Of a stretch of DNA of 64,000 bases, positions 28,747 to 36,587 are shown piece after piece. Location: contig NZ_CP011803.1 of the NCBI RefSeq assembly GCF_001038625.1, positions 248,001 to 312,000 on the forward strand, given 5' to 3'. The position numbers were made by a program, and so were the translations under genes. Numbering within the stretch: the first letter of the stretch is position 1; each line of letters starts with the position of its first letter. Source of the stretch: Clostridium carboxidivorans P7 (GTDB lineage: Bacteria; Bacillota; Clostridia; Clostridiales; Clostridiaceae). The notes below the pieces were generated by a model. That model was not told the origin of the DNA. It worked only from the letters and a program-made list of their open reading frames with translations, and searched no databases.

Positions 28747-29056
28747 AATTTCCCTGCACTGCAGGTTTTTCACCATCCTTCTTTTTTATATTCTCAAAAT
28801 AGTATGGGTATTATGAGGGATTTTTATTAGATAATGTATGTTGAAATATAAACTTTTTAATTATCAAGCTTACAGTACAATTAAATTAGACGAACTTGGA
28901 AACAATAATTATAAAGTTTCTGTACTAAAAAAGATGTTAAAAATGAAAAAAGTGTTTATGTATCACTTTGGTAAAAGTGGTGGCTTTAACAATAGTAGTG
29001 ATAAGATAAAAGTGATATAATAGTAAAAAGTTATCTAGATGAAAGGATATACAATA

Positions 29057-29473
29057 ATGAATAATAAAATTAGGGTAGAGATATTTGGTTTAAAATATAA
29101 AGAACTTCCTCAAGGCTGCGGCTGTAGTCATAAAAACAGTTCTTGCAGCGGTTGCGGCAGCGGAGAAAATAAAAATTGTGGAGGTTGCAGTGGTGGAGGA
29201 TGTACAAAAACTGCTGAAGATAAGAAAACGAAAAATATAGGAGAAGTTTTTGAAGAATTAAAGGAATTTATTAATGACAGTGATGTTAAAGATAATGTGG
29301 AACTGGAATTTATAGATTTGGATAAAATTGATATAGAAAAAGAATATGAAAGGGTATATGAAACCATAAATAAGGGATTTGAGCCGCCTATTACGGTTAT
29401 TGACAATATAATAAGATATTATGGTGGAGTATCTGTTGCTTTAATTTATAAGGATGTAAAAGAGTTGTTAGAA
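29057..29473 (+). CDS. Cys-rich thioredoxin-like protein of unknown function
   Basis: A 138-residue cytoplasmic protein. It opens with a strand (IRVEIFGLKYKELPQ) and then a Gly/Cys-rich insert with 8 Cys between residues 22 and 50 (CGCSHK, CSGCGSG, CGGCSGGGC). The rest alternates helix and strand (VEFIDL, then PPITVIDNIIRYYGGVSVALIYKD) in a way that suggests a thioredoxin-like fold with the insert at the usual active-site end. I do not recognise the family. It is divergent from the hydrogenase operon, so a role in metal or sulfide handling is possible but unproven. The start at 29057 follows AAAGG. The coding end given excludes the stop codon. Confidence 0.72.
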
Positions 29474-29494
29474 TAGTGTAAAGTTATAACTCAA

Positions 29495-29743
29495 CTTTTT
29501 CAGAGGACAGAGGACAATTGACAGAGGACAGTGAAGGAGGATTTTTCTCCGCTGAGCTGCGAAAAATCTTTAATTAATTTTTTGAACGCTCGCTTTGCTA
29601 AAGCAAAACATTGCTGATTTATATAAATTTAAAGCTTCTTTTGCATTAGCAAAAGAAGCTTTAAAATAAATTAGTTTTCCGACGTAAGGAAGAAAACTTA
29701 CCTTCACTGTCCTCTGTCCTATGCCAATTGTCCTCTGAAAAAG
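29495..29743. repeat. Inverted-repeat (MITE-like) element, copy A
   Basis: About 250 bp bounded by CTTTTTCAGAGGACA and its complement TGTCCTCTGAAAAAG, with further subterminal CAATTGACAGAGGACAG units. Inside is a 13-bp hairpin stem AAGCTTCTTTTGC/GCAAAAGAAGCTT (29632-29661). No coding capacity. A second copy in inverse orientation is at 34693. It fills the whole interval between the Cys-rich protein and the ABC transporter genes. Confidence 0.8.
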
Positions 29744-29746
29744 GTT

Positions 29747-30541
29747 TTAAGAAAGAGCTAATTCATCACTTATAAAATCTTCACACTTCTTATTGTTGAA
29801 CAAATCCAAAAGTTTAGTTATAGTTAGAGATTTCTTTTCTTCTCCGCTTATGTCTAAAATTATTTCTCCACCATGAAGCATTATCAATCTATTTCCTATA
29901 TCTATAGCTTGATTTAAATTGTGAGTTACCATAAGAGTGGTTATATTTTTTTCAGCTATAGTTTTTTTTGTTAATTCTATTATGGTTTCAGATGTTTTGG
30001 GATCTAAGGCTGCAGTATGTTCATCTAATAGTAATAAATCAGGATTAGATATGGTGGATATAAGCAGGGATAGAGCCTGTCTCTGACCACCAGATAACAA
30101 TCCAACCTTTGTGTTTAAATTGTCTTCAAGTCCTAAAGAAAGATTAGATAATATTTCTTTAAAGAAGCCTGTATTTTTTTTACAAATACCTGAGCTTAGA
30201 CCAAATTTTTTACCTTTATTATAAGCCATAGACAAATTTTCTAATATGGTCATAGAAGGAGAAGTGCCTAGAGCAGGATTTTGAAATACTCTACCAATAA
30301 ATTTTGTTCTCTTGTATTCGAGAAGTTTAGAAATATCTCTTCCATTTAAGTTGATAGAACCGCTATCTGGTAATAAGGAACCAGATATTAAATTTAAAAG
30401 TGAGGATTTTCCAGCTCCATTACTGCCTACTATAGTAATAAAATCTCCTTTATTTATATGAAAGTTTAAATTTTTAAATACTGTTTTTTCATTTACTGTA
30501 TCCTTATTGAAAACTTTTTGCAGATTCTTTATTTGAAGCAA
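29747..30541 (-). CDS. ABC transporter ATP-binding protein (TrpZ-type)
   Basis: A 264-residue ABC ATPase with Walker A GSNGAGKSS, the signature LLSGGQRQALSL, Walker B DLLLLDEHTAAL and the switch His in VTHNLNQ. It follows the permease gene and overlaps it by 38 bp; the start is TTG at 30541 after AGGAGG. The set of binding protein, permease and ATPase matches COG2984/COG4120/COG1101, which includes the TrpXYZ tryptophan transporters, but no T-box leader is present, so the substrate is unassigned. Confidence 0.92.
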   Translation of the reverse strand: MLQIKNLQKVFNKDTVNEKTVFKNLNFHINKGDFITIVGSNGAGKSSLLNLISGSLLPDSGSINLNGRDISKLLEYKRTKFIGRVFQNPALGTSPSMTILENLSMAYNKGKKFGLSSGICKKNTGFFKEILSNLSLGLEDNLNTKVGLLSGGQRQALSLLISTISNPDLLLLDEHTAALDPKTSETIIELTKKTIAEKNITTLMVTHNLNQAIDIGNRLIMLHGGEIILDISGEEKKSLTITKLLDLFNNKKCEDFISDELALS

Positions 30542-31418
30542 TTTTCACACCTCCTGAAGTAAAGCTTTTTAATGCCTTAAAGCCTAAATTTAATTTTTTG
30601 CCGTTTAAAGATAATGCGATAATAACAATTATACAAGTTATAAGCTTTAAATCTGTTGGAGGTAAGCCTAATTTTAAGGCAAGAGATAAACTAGCTTTAT
30701 ATAATATTGAACCTAAAATTGCAGTGGTTGTTGGAAGTAAAAAGTAAGCTTTTTTAAAAATGGATTCTCCAAGTATGACAGAAGCTAAACCCATTACTAT
30801 AATTCCAGTTCCCATGCCCACATCAGAAAATCTTTGATATTGAGCCATCATGGAACCTGAAATTGCCACTAAACCATTTGAAAGCATAAGACCTACTATT
30901 TTAATAGTTCCTATGTCAATACCTAGGGAGGTTACCATTTGTGGGTTGTCTCCTGTAGCCTTTAACACAAAGCCAAGTTTAGTTTTTAAAAACAAATCCA
31001 ATACAACCTTGGTTAAAATAGCAAATATAAAAATTACGATTACTGGAGAAATACTACTAGAAAAAATAGTGCTTTGTGCAAATAATGGTACATTTGCCTT
31101 TCCCATTATTCTTAAATTTATAGAATAAAGACCTATCATTACTAAAATACCTGAAAGTAGGTTAGTTATTTTAAGTTTAACGTGAAGTAGTCCCGTAACC
31201 CCTCCAGCTAGACAACCTACTATAAAAGCCAAAATTAATGACATAAAAGGATTTATACCTTTTAATAGGGAGGTGGCAGTAACTGCCGCCCCTAAAGCAA
31301 AGGTTCCATCCACAGATAGATCTGGAAAATCCAATATTTTATAAGTTATATAAACTCCAATAGACATTATTGAGAATATAAAACCTTGTTCCAATATGTT
31401 TATAATGAAGCCATCCAT
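30504..31418 (-). CDS. ABC transporter permease (TrpY-type)
   Basis: A 304-residue polytopic permease of the branched-chain amino acid/ribose type (COG4120), with about eight hydrophobic segments and the conserved DFPDLSVDGTFALGAAV near residue 32 and KATGDNPQMVTSLGID in the cytoplasmic loop. ATG overlaps the stop of the binding-protein gene (TAATG). Forms a transporter with its two neighbours. Confidence 0.92.
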   Translation of the reverse strand: MDGFIINILEQGFIFSIMSIGVYITYKILDFPDLSVDGTFALGAAVTATSLLKGINPFMSLILAFIVGCLAGGVTGLLHVKLKITNLLSGILVMIGLYSINLRIMGKANVPLFAQSTIFSSSISPVIVIFIFAILTKVVLDLFLKTKLGFVLKATGDNPQMVTSLGIDIGTIKIVGLMLSNGLVAISGSMMAQYQRFSDVGMGTGIIVMGLASVILGESIFKKAYFLLPTTTAILGSILYKASLSLALKLGLPPTDLKLITCIIVIIALSLNGKKLNLGFKALKSFTSGGVKIASNKESAKSFQ

Positions 31419-32425
31419 TACTTAGCACCACCTTTAACTATTTCTGCCTTTGATTTTAAGTCTTCTGGGATAGTGATACCAAGTTTTTGAGCTGTATTTT
31501 CATTTATTGTAAGCTTTGTTTCCTTTAAAGTTTGTACAGGTATATCGTTAGGTTTCTTGCCATTTATAATATCTACTGCCATAAGACCTGTTTGGAAACC
31601 AAGTTTGTAGAAATCTATGCCTTCAGTGGCAAGTGCTCCAGATTCTACATGGGCTTTTTCAGAACCTATTAAAGGTATCTTTTTTTCAATACATTTTGAA
31701 CTAATAATAGACATTGATGATGCCACTAAATTATCTGTTGGTGTATATAAAACATCAACTTTAGAAAGTAGAGAACTTAAAGCTTGAGATATATCATTAG
31801 AGCTAGTAATACCCACAGCAACTATCTCTAAATTCATTTTTGATGCTTGTTCCTTCGCCATTTTTACTTGAAATTCAGAATTTGCTTCACTAGTGTTATA
31901 TAATATACCTATCTTTTTACAATTAGGTACTAATTTTTTTATTAATTCAAATTGTTTATCAATAGGTGATGCGTCACTGGTTCCTGTAACATTTGTGCCA
32001 GGCTTATCCATAGACTTTACAAGTCCAGACTTCACAGGATCAGTTACAGCAGTTATAAGTATAGGAATATCCTTTGTACTGTTATAAGCTGCTTGTGCTG
32101 CAGGCGTTGCTATTGCTAATATTAAATCTTTTTTGTTTGAAACGAAATTACTTGCAATGGTTTGAGCTGTTGGTATATCACCCTGGGCATTTTGAAAATC
32201 AATTTTGATTTTATCTCCATCCTTATAGCCTTTAGAACTAAGAGCATCTACAAAACCTTTGCGAGCTGAGTCCAAAGCTGGATGTTCTACAAGTTGACTT
32301 ATACCAATGTTTACCACCTTATTAGATTTGTTTTCACTTTTGCTATTGTTTGAAGAGCACCCTGTAAAAACAGAGACACCTAGAAATAGTGCGCAAGTTG
32401 CACACAATAATTTTTTTGCTACCAT
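31418..32425 (-). CDS. ABC transporter substrate-binding lipoprotein (TrpX-type)
   Basis: A 335-residue lipoprotein with signal peptide and lipobox FTGC at residues 20-23. The mature part is a COG2984 periplasmic-binding fold: VVNIGISQLVEHPALD, IDFQNAQGD, ILITAVTDPVKSGLV, then GTSDASPID and TPTDNLVASSM. Related proteins bind tryptophan or other amino acids. First gene of the transporter operon; AGGAGG precedes the ATG. The 310-bp upstream region has a long dyad described separately. Confidence 0.92.
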   Translation of the reverse strand: MVAKKLLCATCALFLGVSVFTGCSSNNSKSENKSNKVVNIGISQLVEHPALDSARKGFVDALSSKGYKDGDKIKIDFQNAQGDIPTAQTIASNFVSNKKDLILAIATPAAQAAYNSTKDIPILITAVTDPVKSGLVKSMDKPGTNVTGTSDASPIDKQFELIKKLVPNCKKIGILYNTSEANSEFQVKMAKEQASKMNLEIVAVGITSSNDISQALSSLLSKVDVLYTPTDNLVASSMSIISSKCIEKKIPLIGSEKAHVESGALATEGIDFYKLGFQTGLMAVDIINGKKPNDIPVQTLKETKLTINENTAQKLGITIPEDLKSKAEIVKGGAK

Positions 32426-32557
32426 ACTACCATCCTCCTAAAATATTAAGTTATAAAAATAAAAGCTAATTTTACAATTAAATATAGCTTTATTAAACGA
32501 AAATACTACCATACCACAATAAATGCCACAAAATATATTATTTATACTATGATTTTA

Positions 32558-32599
32558 TTACTAAATTTGTTACAAGTATTTTGTAACAAAACTTAGTAA
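32558..32599. promoter_or_regulatory. Long dyad upstream of the ABC transporter operon, candidate operator
   Basis: TTACTAAATTTGTTACAA (32558-32575) is followed, across a short centre, by TTGTAACAAAACTTAGTAA (32581-32599), nearly its exact complement. It lies about 140 bp upstream of the transporter start and 135 bp downstream of the hutP-like stop. It has no T-run, so it is more likely a protein-binding site than a terminator. It does not fit the Rex spacing. Confidence 0.5.
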
Positions 32600-32734
32600 A
32601 TAATTAAAAAACCATTATTAGAAATAATCATATAGTAAATCTTTTTAAATGTCAATAAGTTAGATGAAAATTATAATATTCCAGATAGTGTTAAAAAGAT
32701 ACAATCATATTAGTTTTTGAAACAAAAAAATCAG

Positions 32735-33154
32735 TTAATAAATATCTGGTATAGATCTATGTGCAAGACCTATGGTAACTTCATTTAAATGGAGTAACCC
32801 TATACTCAAAAATATGCATACACTTAAATGTTCACCGGATCTGGCTATACCTATTTTTCCTCCTACGTTTAATCCATTAGCTTTGGGTGCAAGTTCACAT
32901 AAAGCTTCTTTAGTAGCACCAGCAACAGCACCATCATGTACATGACAGTCTTTTATAAGACCACTTCTTTTAGAAGCTACTAAGGCTCTTTCAATTACTT
33001 TTGTAGTAAATTGGGAAAAGTCACCACCTATATCTACTGCAGTAACAAGTATTCCTTTTTCTTTAAAAGCTTCCATGAGCTTATCTTCGCTAGCTCTTGA
33101 TGATATAGCCATTTTTACAGAAGCTTTAGCTACTACTGTACTTTTATGATCCAT
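32735..33154 (-). CDS. hutP: HutP family RNA-binding regulator
   Basis: A 139-residue protein of the HutP family, known from Bacillus as an L-histidine- and Mg-dependent antiterminator of the hut operon. Family features are HDGAVAGATKEAL, GKIGIARSGEHLSVCIFLSIGLLHLNEVTIGLAHRSIP. The His residues that bind Mg and histidine in Bacillus HutP are present in similar positions. No hut genes are in the window, so the target RNA is unknown. The ATG at 33154 sits 10 bases after AGGAGG; the in-frame TTG at 33163 is too close to it. Confidence 0.83.
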   Translation of the reverse strand: MDHKSTVVAKASVKMAISSRASEDKLMEAFKEKGILVTAVDIGGDFSQFTTKVIERALVASKRSGLIKDCHVHDGAVAGATKEALCELAPKANGLNVGGKIGIARSGEHLSVCIFLSIGLLHLNEVTIGLAHRSIPDIY

Positions 33155-33360
33155 AGATATCAATCCTCCTAATATTAATTATTTAAATTTTAAAAATCAA
33201 TTTACCAATTTTTATATGAAGTATACCATAATTATAGGTTAAAGTACATAAGGTAAAGCTTTGATTCTTAACTAGTAGTATGAAGTTTGCCTATATTATT
33301 CCATGATAAAATGGTAAAATTAAAAGAAATAGATGATTGTGAAAAAATTGTAATGGTAAT

Positions 33361-33494
33361 GAGAAGATTCATTAACGTATCAAGTGAGTCTTAGGAGAAC
33401 TTATCCAGGCGCGTAGCATTGCTAATATCCCCAACTTGAAGAAGATGGGGGTATAATGGTAGAGATCGGATAAAAGGTATAGTCTAAAAAGAGA
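33361..33494 (+). other. Structured element upstream of nirJ1 (IS605-end fossil or cis-regulatory RNA)
   Basis: The 5' region of nirJ1 has clear pairing: an outer stem TTATCC (33401) with GGATAA (33468), a small TAGC/GCTA hairpin, and a hairpin with arms ATCCCCA (33427) and TGGGGGT (33446). GC content is well above the surroundings. The CCCC-ACTT/AAG-GGGG hairpin next to GCGTAGCATTGCTAA resembles what I recall of right ends and guide-RNA scaffolds of IS200/IS605 tnpB elements. No tnpB remains. A riboswitch-type leader is the alternative; no known class fits. Confidence 0.4.
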
Positions 33495-33505
33495 GGTAAT
33501 GAAAA

Positions 33506-34690
33506 ATGATTGGTATAACTAAGCTACTATGTAATTCACAAAATTTTGGCGATAGTATTCGTTATGTAAAAGGAGCAGCTGAAGAAAAATTTGGAGTGAG
33601 TCCTGGTAGAGGGCCTGTTGTGGTTTGGAATTGTACAAAAACTTGTAATTTAAAATGTATGCATTGTTATGCAGAATCAGATAACAAACAATATGAAGGA
33701 GAACTAAGCCTTAAGGAAGCAGAAAGTCTTATTGAAGATCTAGGAGAATTTAAAGTCCCCGTAATATTATTTTCTGGTGGTGAACCTTTACTTAGAAAGG
33801 ATATATTTCACATATTGGATTATACAAAAAAATATAATATAAGAAGTACCTTGTCTACTAATGGAACACTTTTAGAAAAAGATACATGTAGGGATTTAAA
33901 AAGATTAAAAGTAGGATATGTAGGAGTAAGTTTAGATGGCATTGGAACAAAGCATGATGAGTTTAGAAAGACTAAAGGTGCTTTCGATAGTGCATTAAAT
34001 GGAATTAGAAATTGCATTGATATAGGTCAAAAAGTTGGATTAAGATTTACTATAAATAATTATAATTACGATCAGTTAAATGATATTTTTAAATTGATAA
34101 AGGAAGAGAATATACCTAGGGTTTGTTTTTATCATTTAGTTTATTCGGGAAGAGGAACTGAAATGATAAAAAATGATATTAGCAAAGAAGAAACTAGAGC
34201 TGCCATGGATTTAATTATAGAAAAAGCTTTAGAGTTTGGAACTAAAGTGGAAATATTAACAGTAGATAATCATGCAGATGCAGTTTATCTATATATGAGA
34301 GCTAAAGAAAAATACCCTGAAATAGCAGATAGAATTTTAAATTTGATAAAAATTAATGGAGGAAATAGGTCAGGAATGGCTTTTGCTAATGTGGATTTCC
34401 AGGGAAATATTCATGCAGATCAATTTACCTGGCAGTATGCCTTTGGAAATGTAAGAGATAAAAAGTTTAGTGAAGTTTGGAAAAATGAGAATCATCCAAT
34501 TTTAAATGGCTTGAGAAACAGAAAATCTTTATTAAAAGGACGTTGTAAAAGCTGCAAGTGGTTAAATATGTGTAATGGAAATTTTAGAAGTCGTGCAGAA
34601 GCTGTAACTGGCGATTTTTGGGCATCTGATCCTGCATGTTATCTTACAAATAAGGAGATAGGAGTAGAAGAAGGAGTGGGATTAGTTTAA
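33506..34690 (+). CDS. nirJ1: Radical SAM protein NirJ1 (heme biosynthesis type)
   Basis: A 394-residue radical SAM/SPASM protein. The SAM cluster is C47-xxx-C51-xx-C54 (CTKTCNLKCMHC), with the FSGGEPLL glycine-rich loop. The C-terminal SPASM-like cluster is CKSCKWLNMCNG plus CYLT. The whole matches the clostridial NirJ1 group related to NirJ/AhbC/AhbD, which modify siroheme-derived tetrapyrroles. The neighbours nirJ2 and an AhbA/B subunit support a siroheme-to-heme or related pathway. AGAGAGGT precedes the ATG at 33506. Confidence 0.88.
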   Translation: MIGITKLLCNSQNFGDSIRYVKGAAEEKFGVSPGRGPVVVWNCTKTCNLKCMHCYAESDNKQYEGELSLKEAESLIEDLGEFKVPVILFSGGEPLLRKDIFHILDYTKKYNIRSTLSTNGTLLEKDTCRDLKRLKVGYVGVSLDGIGTKHDEFRKTKGAFDSALNGIRNCIDIGQKVGLRFTINNYNYDQLNDIFKLIKEENIPRVCFYHLVYSGRGTEMIKNDISKEETRAAMDLIIEKALEFGTKVEILTVDNHADAVYLYMRAKEKYPEIADRILNLIKINGGNRSGMAFANVDFQGNIHADQFTWQYAFGNVRDKKFSEVWKNENHPILNGLRNRKSLLKGRCKSCKWLNMCNGNFRSRAEAVTGDFWASDPACYLTNKEIGVEEGVGLV

Positions 34691-34692
34691 TA

Positions 34693-34955
34693 TTTTTAGA
34701 GGACAATTGACAGAGGACAGGGGACAATGAAGGTGAGTTTTCCTCCTTACGTCAGAAAACTAATTTATTTTTAAGCTTGTTTTGCGTTAGCAAAACAAGC
34801 TTGGAATTTATATAAGTCAGCAATGTTTCGCTTTAGAGAAACGAGTCATCAAAAATTTAATTAAAGATTTTTTGCAGCTTAGCGGAGAAAAATCATCCTT
34901 CACTGTCCTCTGTCAATTGTCCCTTGTCCTCTGAAAAAGTTGTGCCGCATTATGC
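34693..34955. repeat. Inverted-repeat (MITE-like) element, copy B, between nirJ1 and nirJ2
   Basis: About 250 bp from TTTTTAGAGGACA to TGTCCTCTGAAAAA plus the tail GTTGTGCCGCATTATGCT also found at 11068 and 56466. Reversed, it aligns with copy A at 29495 along its length. The internal stem is AAGCTTGTTTTGC/GCAAAACAAGCTT, differing from copy A by one compensated pair. It ends about 65 bp before the nirJ2 start and probably interrupts a nirJ1-nirJ2-ahb operon. Confidence 0.82.
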
Positions 34956-35019
34956 TCATATTATCAATTGCAGTTACTACTTAAACCTTTTATATTATAA
35001 ACAATGGGGGTGCTTAGAC

Positions 35020-36006
35020 ATGATGATTGTTTCATGGAATACTACGAATAAATGTAATATGTACTGTAGTCACTGTTATAGGGATTCTGGGAAAAAGTAT
35101 AAGGAAGAATTGACAACAGAACAAGGAAAAAAACTTATAGATGAAATTGCAAAAGCGGGTTTTAAAATGATGATTTTTTCTGGTGGAGAACCTTTAATGA
35201 GAAAGGATATTTTTGAACTTATACAATATGCTTCAGATTTAGGGGTAATACCGGTTTTAGGTAGCAATGGAACTTTAATTACCCTAGATATTGCTAAAAA
35301 ATTAAAGAAAGCAGGAGCAAAATCCATAGGTATAAGCTTAGATAGCTTAAACGAAGAAAAACATAATAGATTTAGAAGTCATGAAAATGCATGGAAATAT
35401 ACAGTACAAGGAATGGAAAATTGCAAAGAAGCAGGACTTAAATTTCAGGTACATACTACAGTTATGAAGTGGAATAAGGAAGAAATATTGGACATTACAG
35501 ACTTTGCAGTTAAAATAGGAGCATCAGCTCATCATATTTTCTTTTTGGTACCTACAGGAAGAGGAAATGAAATAGAGGAACAAGCTTTGGATAGCGAAGA
35601 ATATGAAATAATGCTGCAAAATATAATGAAAAAGCAGCAGGAAGTAAACATTGAATTAAAACCTACCTGTGCACCTCAATTTGTGAGAATTGCAGAAAAC
35701 TTAGGGGTTAAAACTAGATTTAAAAGAGGATGTTTAGCAGGTATTAGTTATTGTATAGTGAGTCCAAAGGGAAATGTTCAGCCTTGTGCCTATTTAATGG
35801 AAACGGCAGGTAATGTGAAAGAAAAAGCTTTTAATGATATTTGGAATGATAGTAGTATATTTAAAAATTTAAGATCTTTGGACTATAAAGGAAGTTGTGG
35901 GAAATGTTCTTATAAGGAAAGTTGTGGAGGATGTAGAGCTAGAGCTGCACATTATAATAATGGAGACTATATGTCAGGAGAAAATTCGTGCATATTAGGT
36001 GAGTGA
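35020..36006 (+). CDS. nirJ2: Radical SAM protein NirJ2 (heme biosynthesis type)
   Basis: A 328-residue radical SAM/SPASM protein with C12-xxx-C16-xx-C19 (CNMYCSHC), FSGGEPLM, and a full SPASM set ending CGKCSYKESCGGCRARA ... CIL. It belongs with NirJ/AhbD-like enzymes, which oxidise propionates of heme precursors. I choose the ATG at 35020, 7 bases after GGGGGTG. The frame is open upstream into the repeat element, but that extension (32 codons) is not credible. It lies 38 bp before the siroheme decarboxylase-type gene. Confidence 0.88.
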   Translation: MMIVSWNTTNKCNMYCSHCYRDSGKKYKEELTTEQGKKLIDEIAKAGFKMMIFSGGEPLMRKDIFELIQYASDLGVIPVLGSNGTLITLDIAKKLKKAGAKSIGISLDSLNEEKHNRFRSHENAWKYTVQGMENCKEAGLKFQVHTTVMKWNKEEILDITDFAVKIGASAHHIFFLVPTGRGNEIEEQALDSEEYEIMLQNIMKKQQEVNIELKPTCAPQFVRIAENLGVKTRFKRGCLAGISYCIVSPKGNVQPCAYLMETAGNVKEKAFNDIWNDSSIFKNLRSLDYKGSCGKCSYKESCGGCRARAAHYNNGDYMSGENSCILGE

Positions 36007-36044
36007 ATTGTAACTGAATTTATTTAATTACAAGAGGTGGATGT

Positions 36045-36503
36045 ATGGATAATATAGACAAACAATTATTGAATTTGTTACAAGAAGGATTACCAGTAGA
36101 ACATAGGCCTTTTTTGATATTATGTAAAAAATTAGGCGTTTCAGAAGAAGAAATTATAAGTAGAATAGAAAAATTAAAATCACAAGGATACATAAGAAGG
36201 CTAGGAGGAATTTTTAATTCAAAAAATTTGGGGTATTTTAGCACCTTGTGTGCTATGAAGGTACCTGAAAAAAGTATAATGCATACAGCAAAAATAGTTA
36301 ATAGTTATGATGAAATAACTCATAATTATATAAGAGATGATGAGTACAATATGTGGTTTACTATTATTGCTCCATCAGAACACAGAATTGTTGAAATTAT
36401 AGAAAACATTAAGAAGAAAACTTTAGTTGAAGATATATTAAATTTGCCTTCAAATAAGGTTTTTAAAGTTAAGGTGGCTTTAGATGTTATAAAGAATATT
36501 TAG
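36045..36503 (+). CDS. Siroheme decarboxylase subunit (AhbA/AhbB, Lrp-like)
   Basis: A 152-residue Lrp/AsnC-like protein: an N-terminal winged helix (DNIDKQLLNLLQEGLPVEHRPF, then RLGGIFNSKNLGY) and a C-terminal RAM-like domain with HNYIRDDEYNMWFTIIA, the usual place of the catalytic His/Asp of siroheme decarboxylases. The L-P-(V/L)-x-x-R-P-F motif is typical of AhbA/B rather than of true Lrp. The complex removes two carboxyl groups from siroheme to give didecarboxysiroheme. The likely partner subunit is 17 kb away at 53113. Confidence 0.82.
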   Translation: MDNIDKQLLNLLQEGLPVEHRPFLILCKKLGVSEEEIISRIEKLKSQGYIRRLGGIFNSKNLGYFSTLCAMKVPEKSIMHTAKIVNSYDEITHNYIRDDEYNMWFTIIAPSEHRIVEIIENIKKKTLVEDILNLPSNKVFKVKVALDVIKNI

Positions 36504-36504
36504 A

Positions 36505-36584
36505 ATATAATGGGACTGTCACATTAAGGATAAATACAACAAGTTGTATTTATCCTTAATACAATAGTCCCATAATTTATTATA
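36505..36584. terminator. Bidirectional terminator between ahb and chemoreceptor genes
   Basis: A long stem: AATGGGACT pairs with AGTCCCATAATT, and inside ATTAAGGATAAATACAAC pairs perfectly with GTTGTATTTATCCTTAAT around a 2-base loop. Converging genes on both sides. Confidence 0.8.
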
Positions 36585-36587
36585 TAT

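Noticed and set aside
28838..29020. 60-codon plus-strand ORF between hydC and the Cys-rich gene
   Set aside because: No ribosome site, no recognisable domain and low-complexity composition; probably chance.
32558..32599. Rex-type operator upstream of the ABC transporter
   Set aside because: TTGTTA and TAACAA halves occur, but the separation is about 11 bp where Rex sites need 6.
33401..33474. tRNA-like or TPP/SAM/glycine/purine riboswitch before nirJ1
   Set aside because: The outer stem is only 6 bp, the T-loop GTTCGA is absent and the signatures of those riboswitch classes are not found.
33476..33492. Group I intron S-like sequence (AAGGTATAGTC) before nirJ1
   Set aside because: No complementary R segment is present upstream, so the P7 pairing of a group I intron cannot form.
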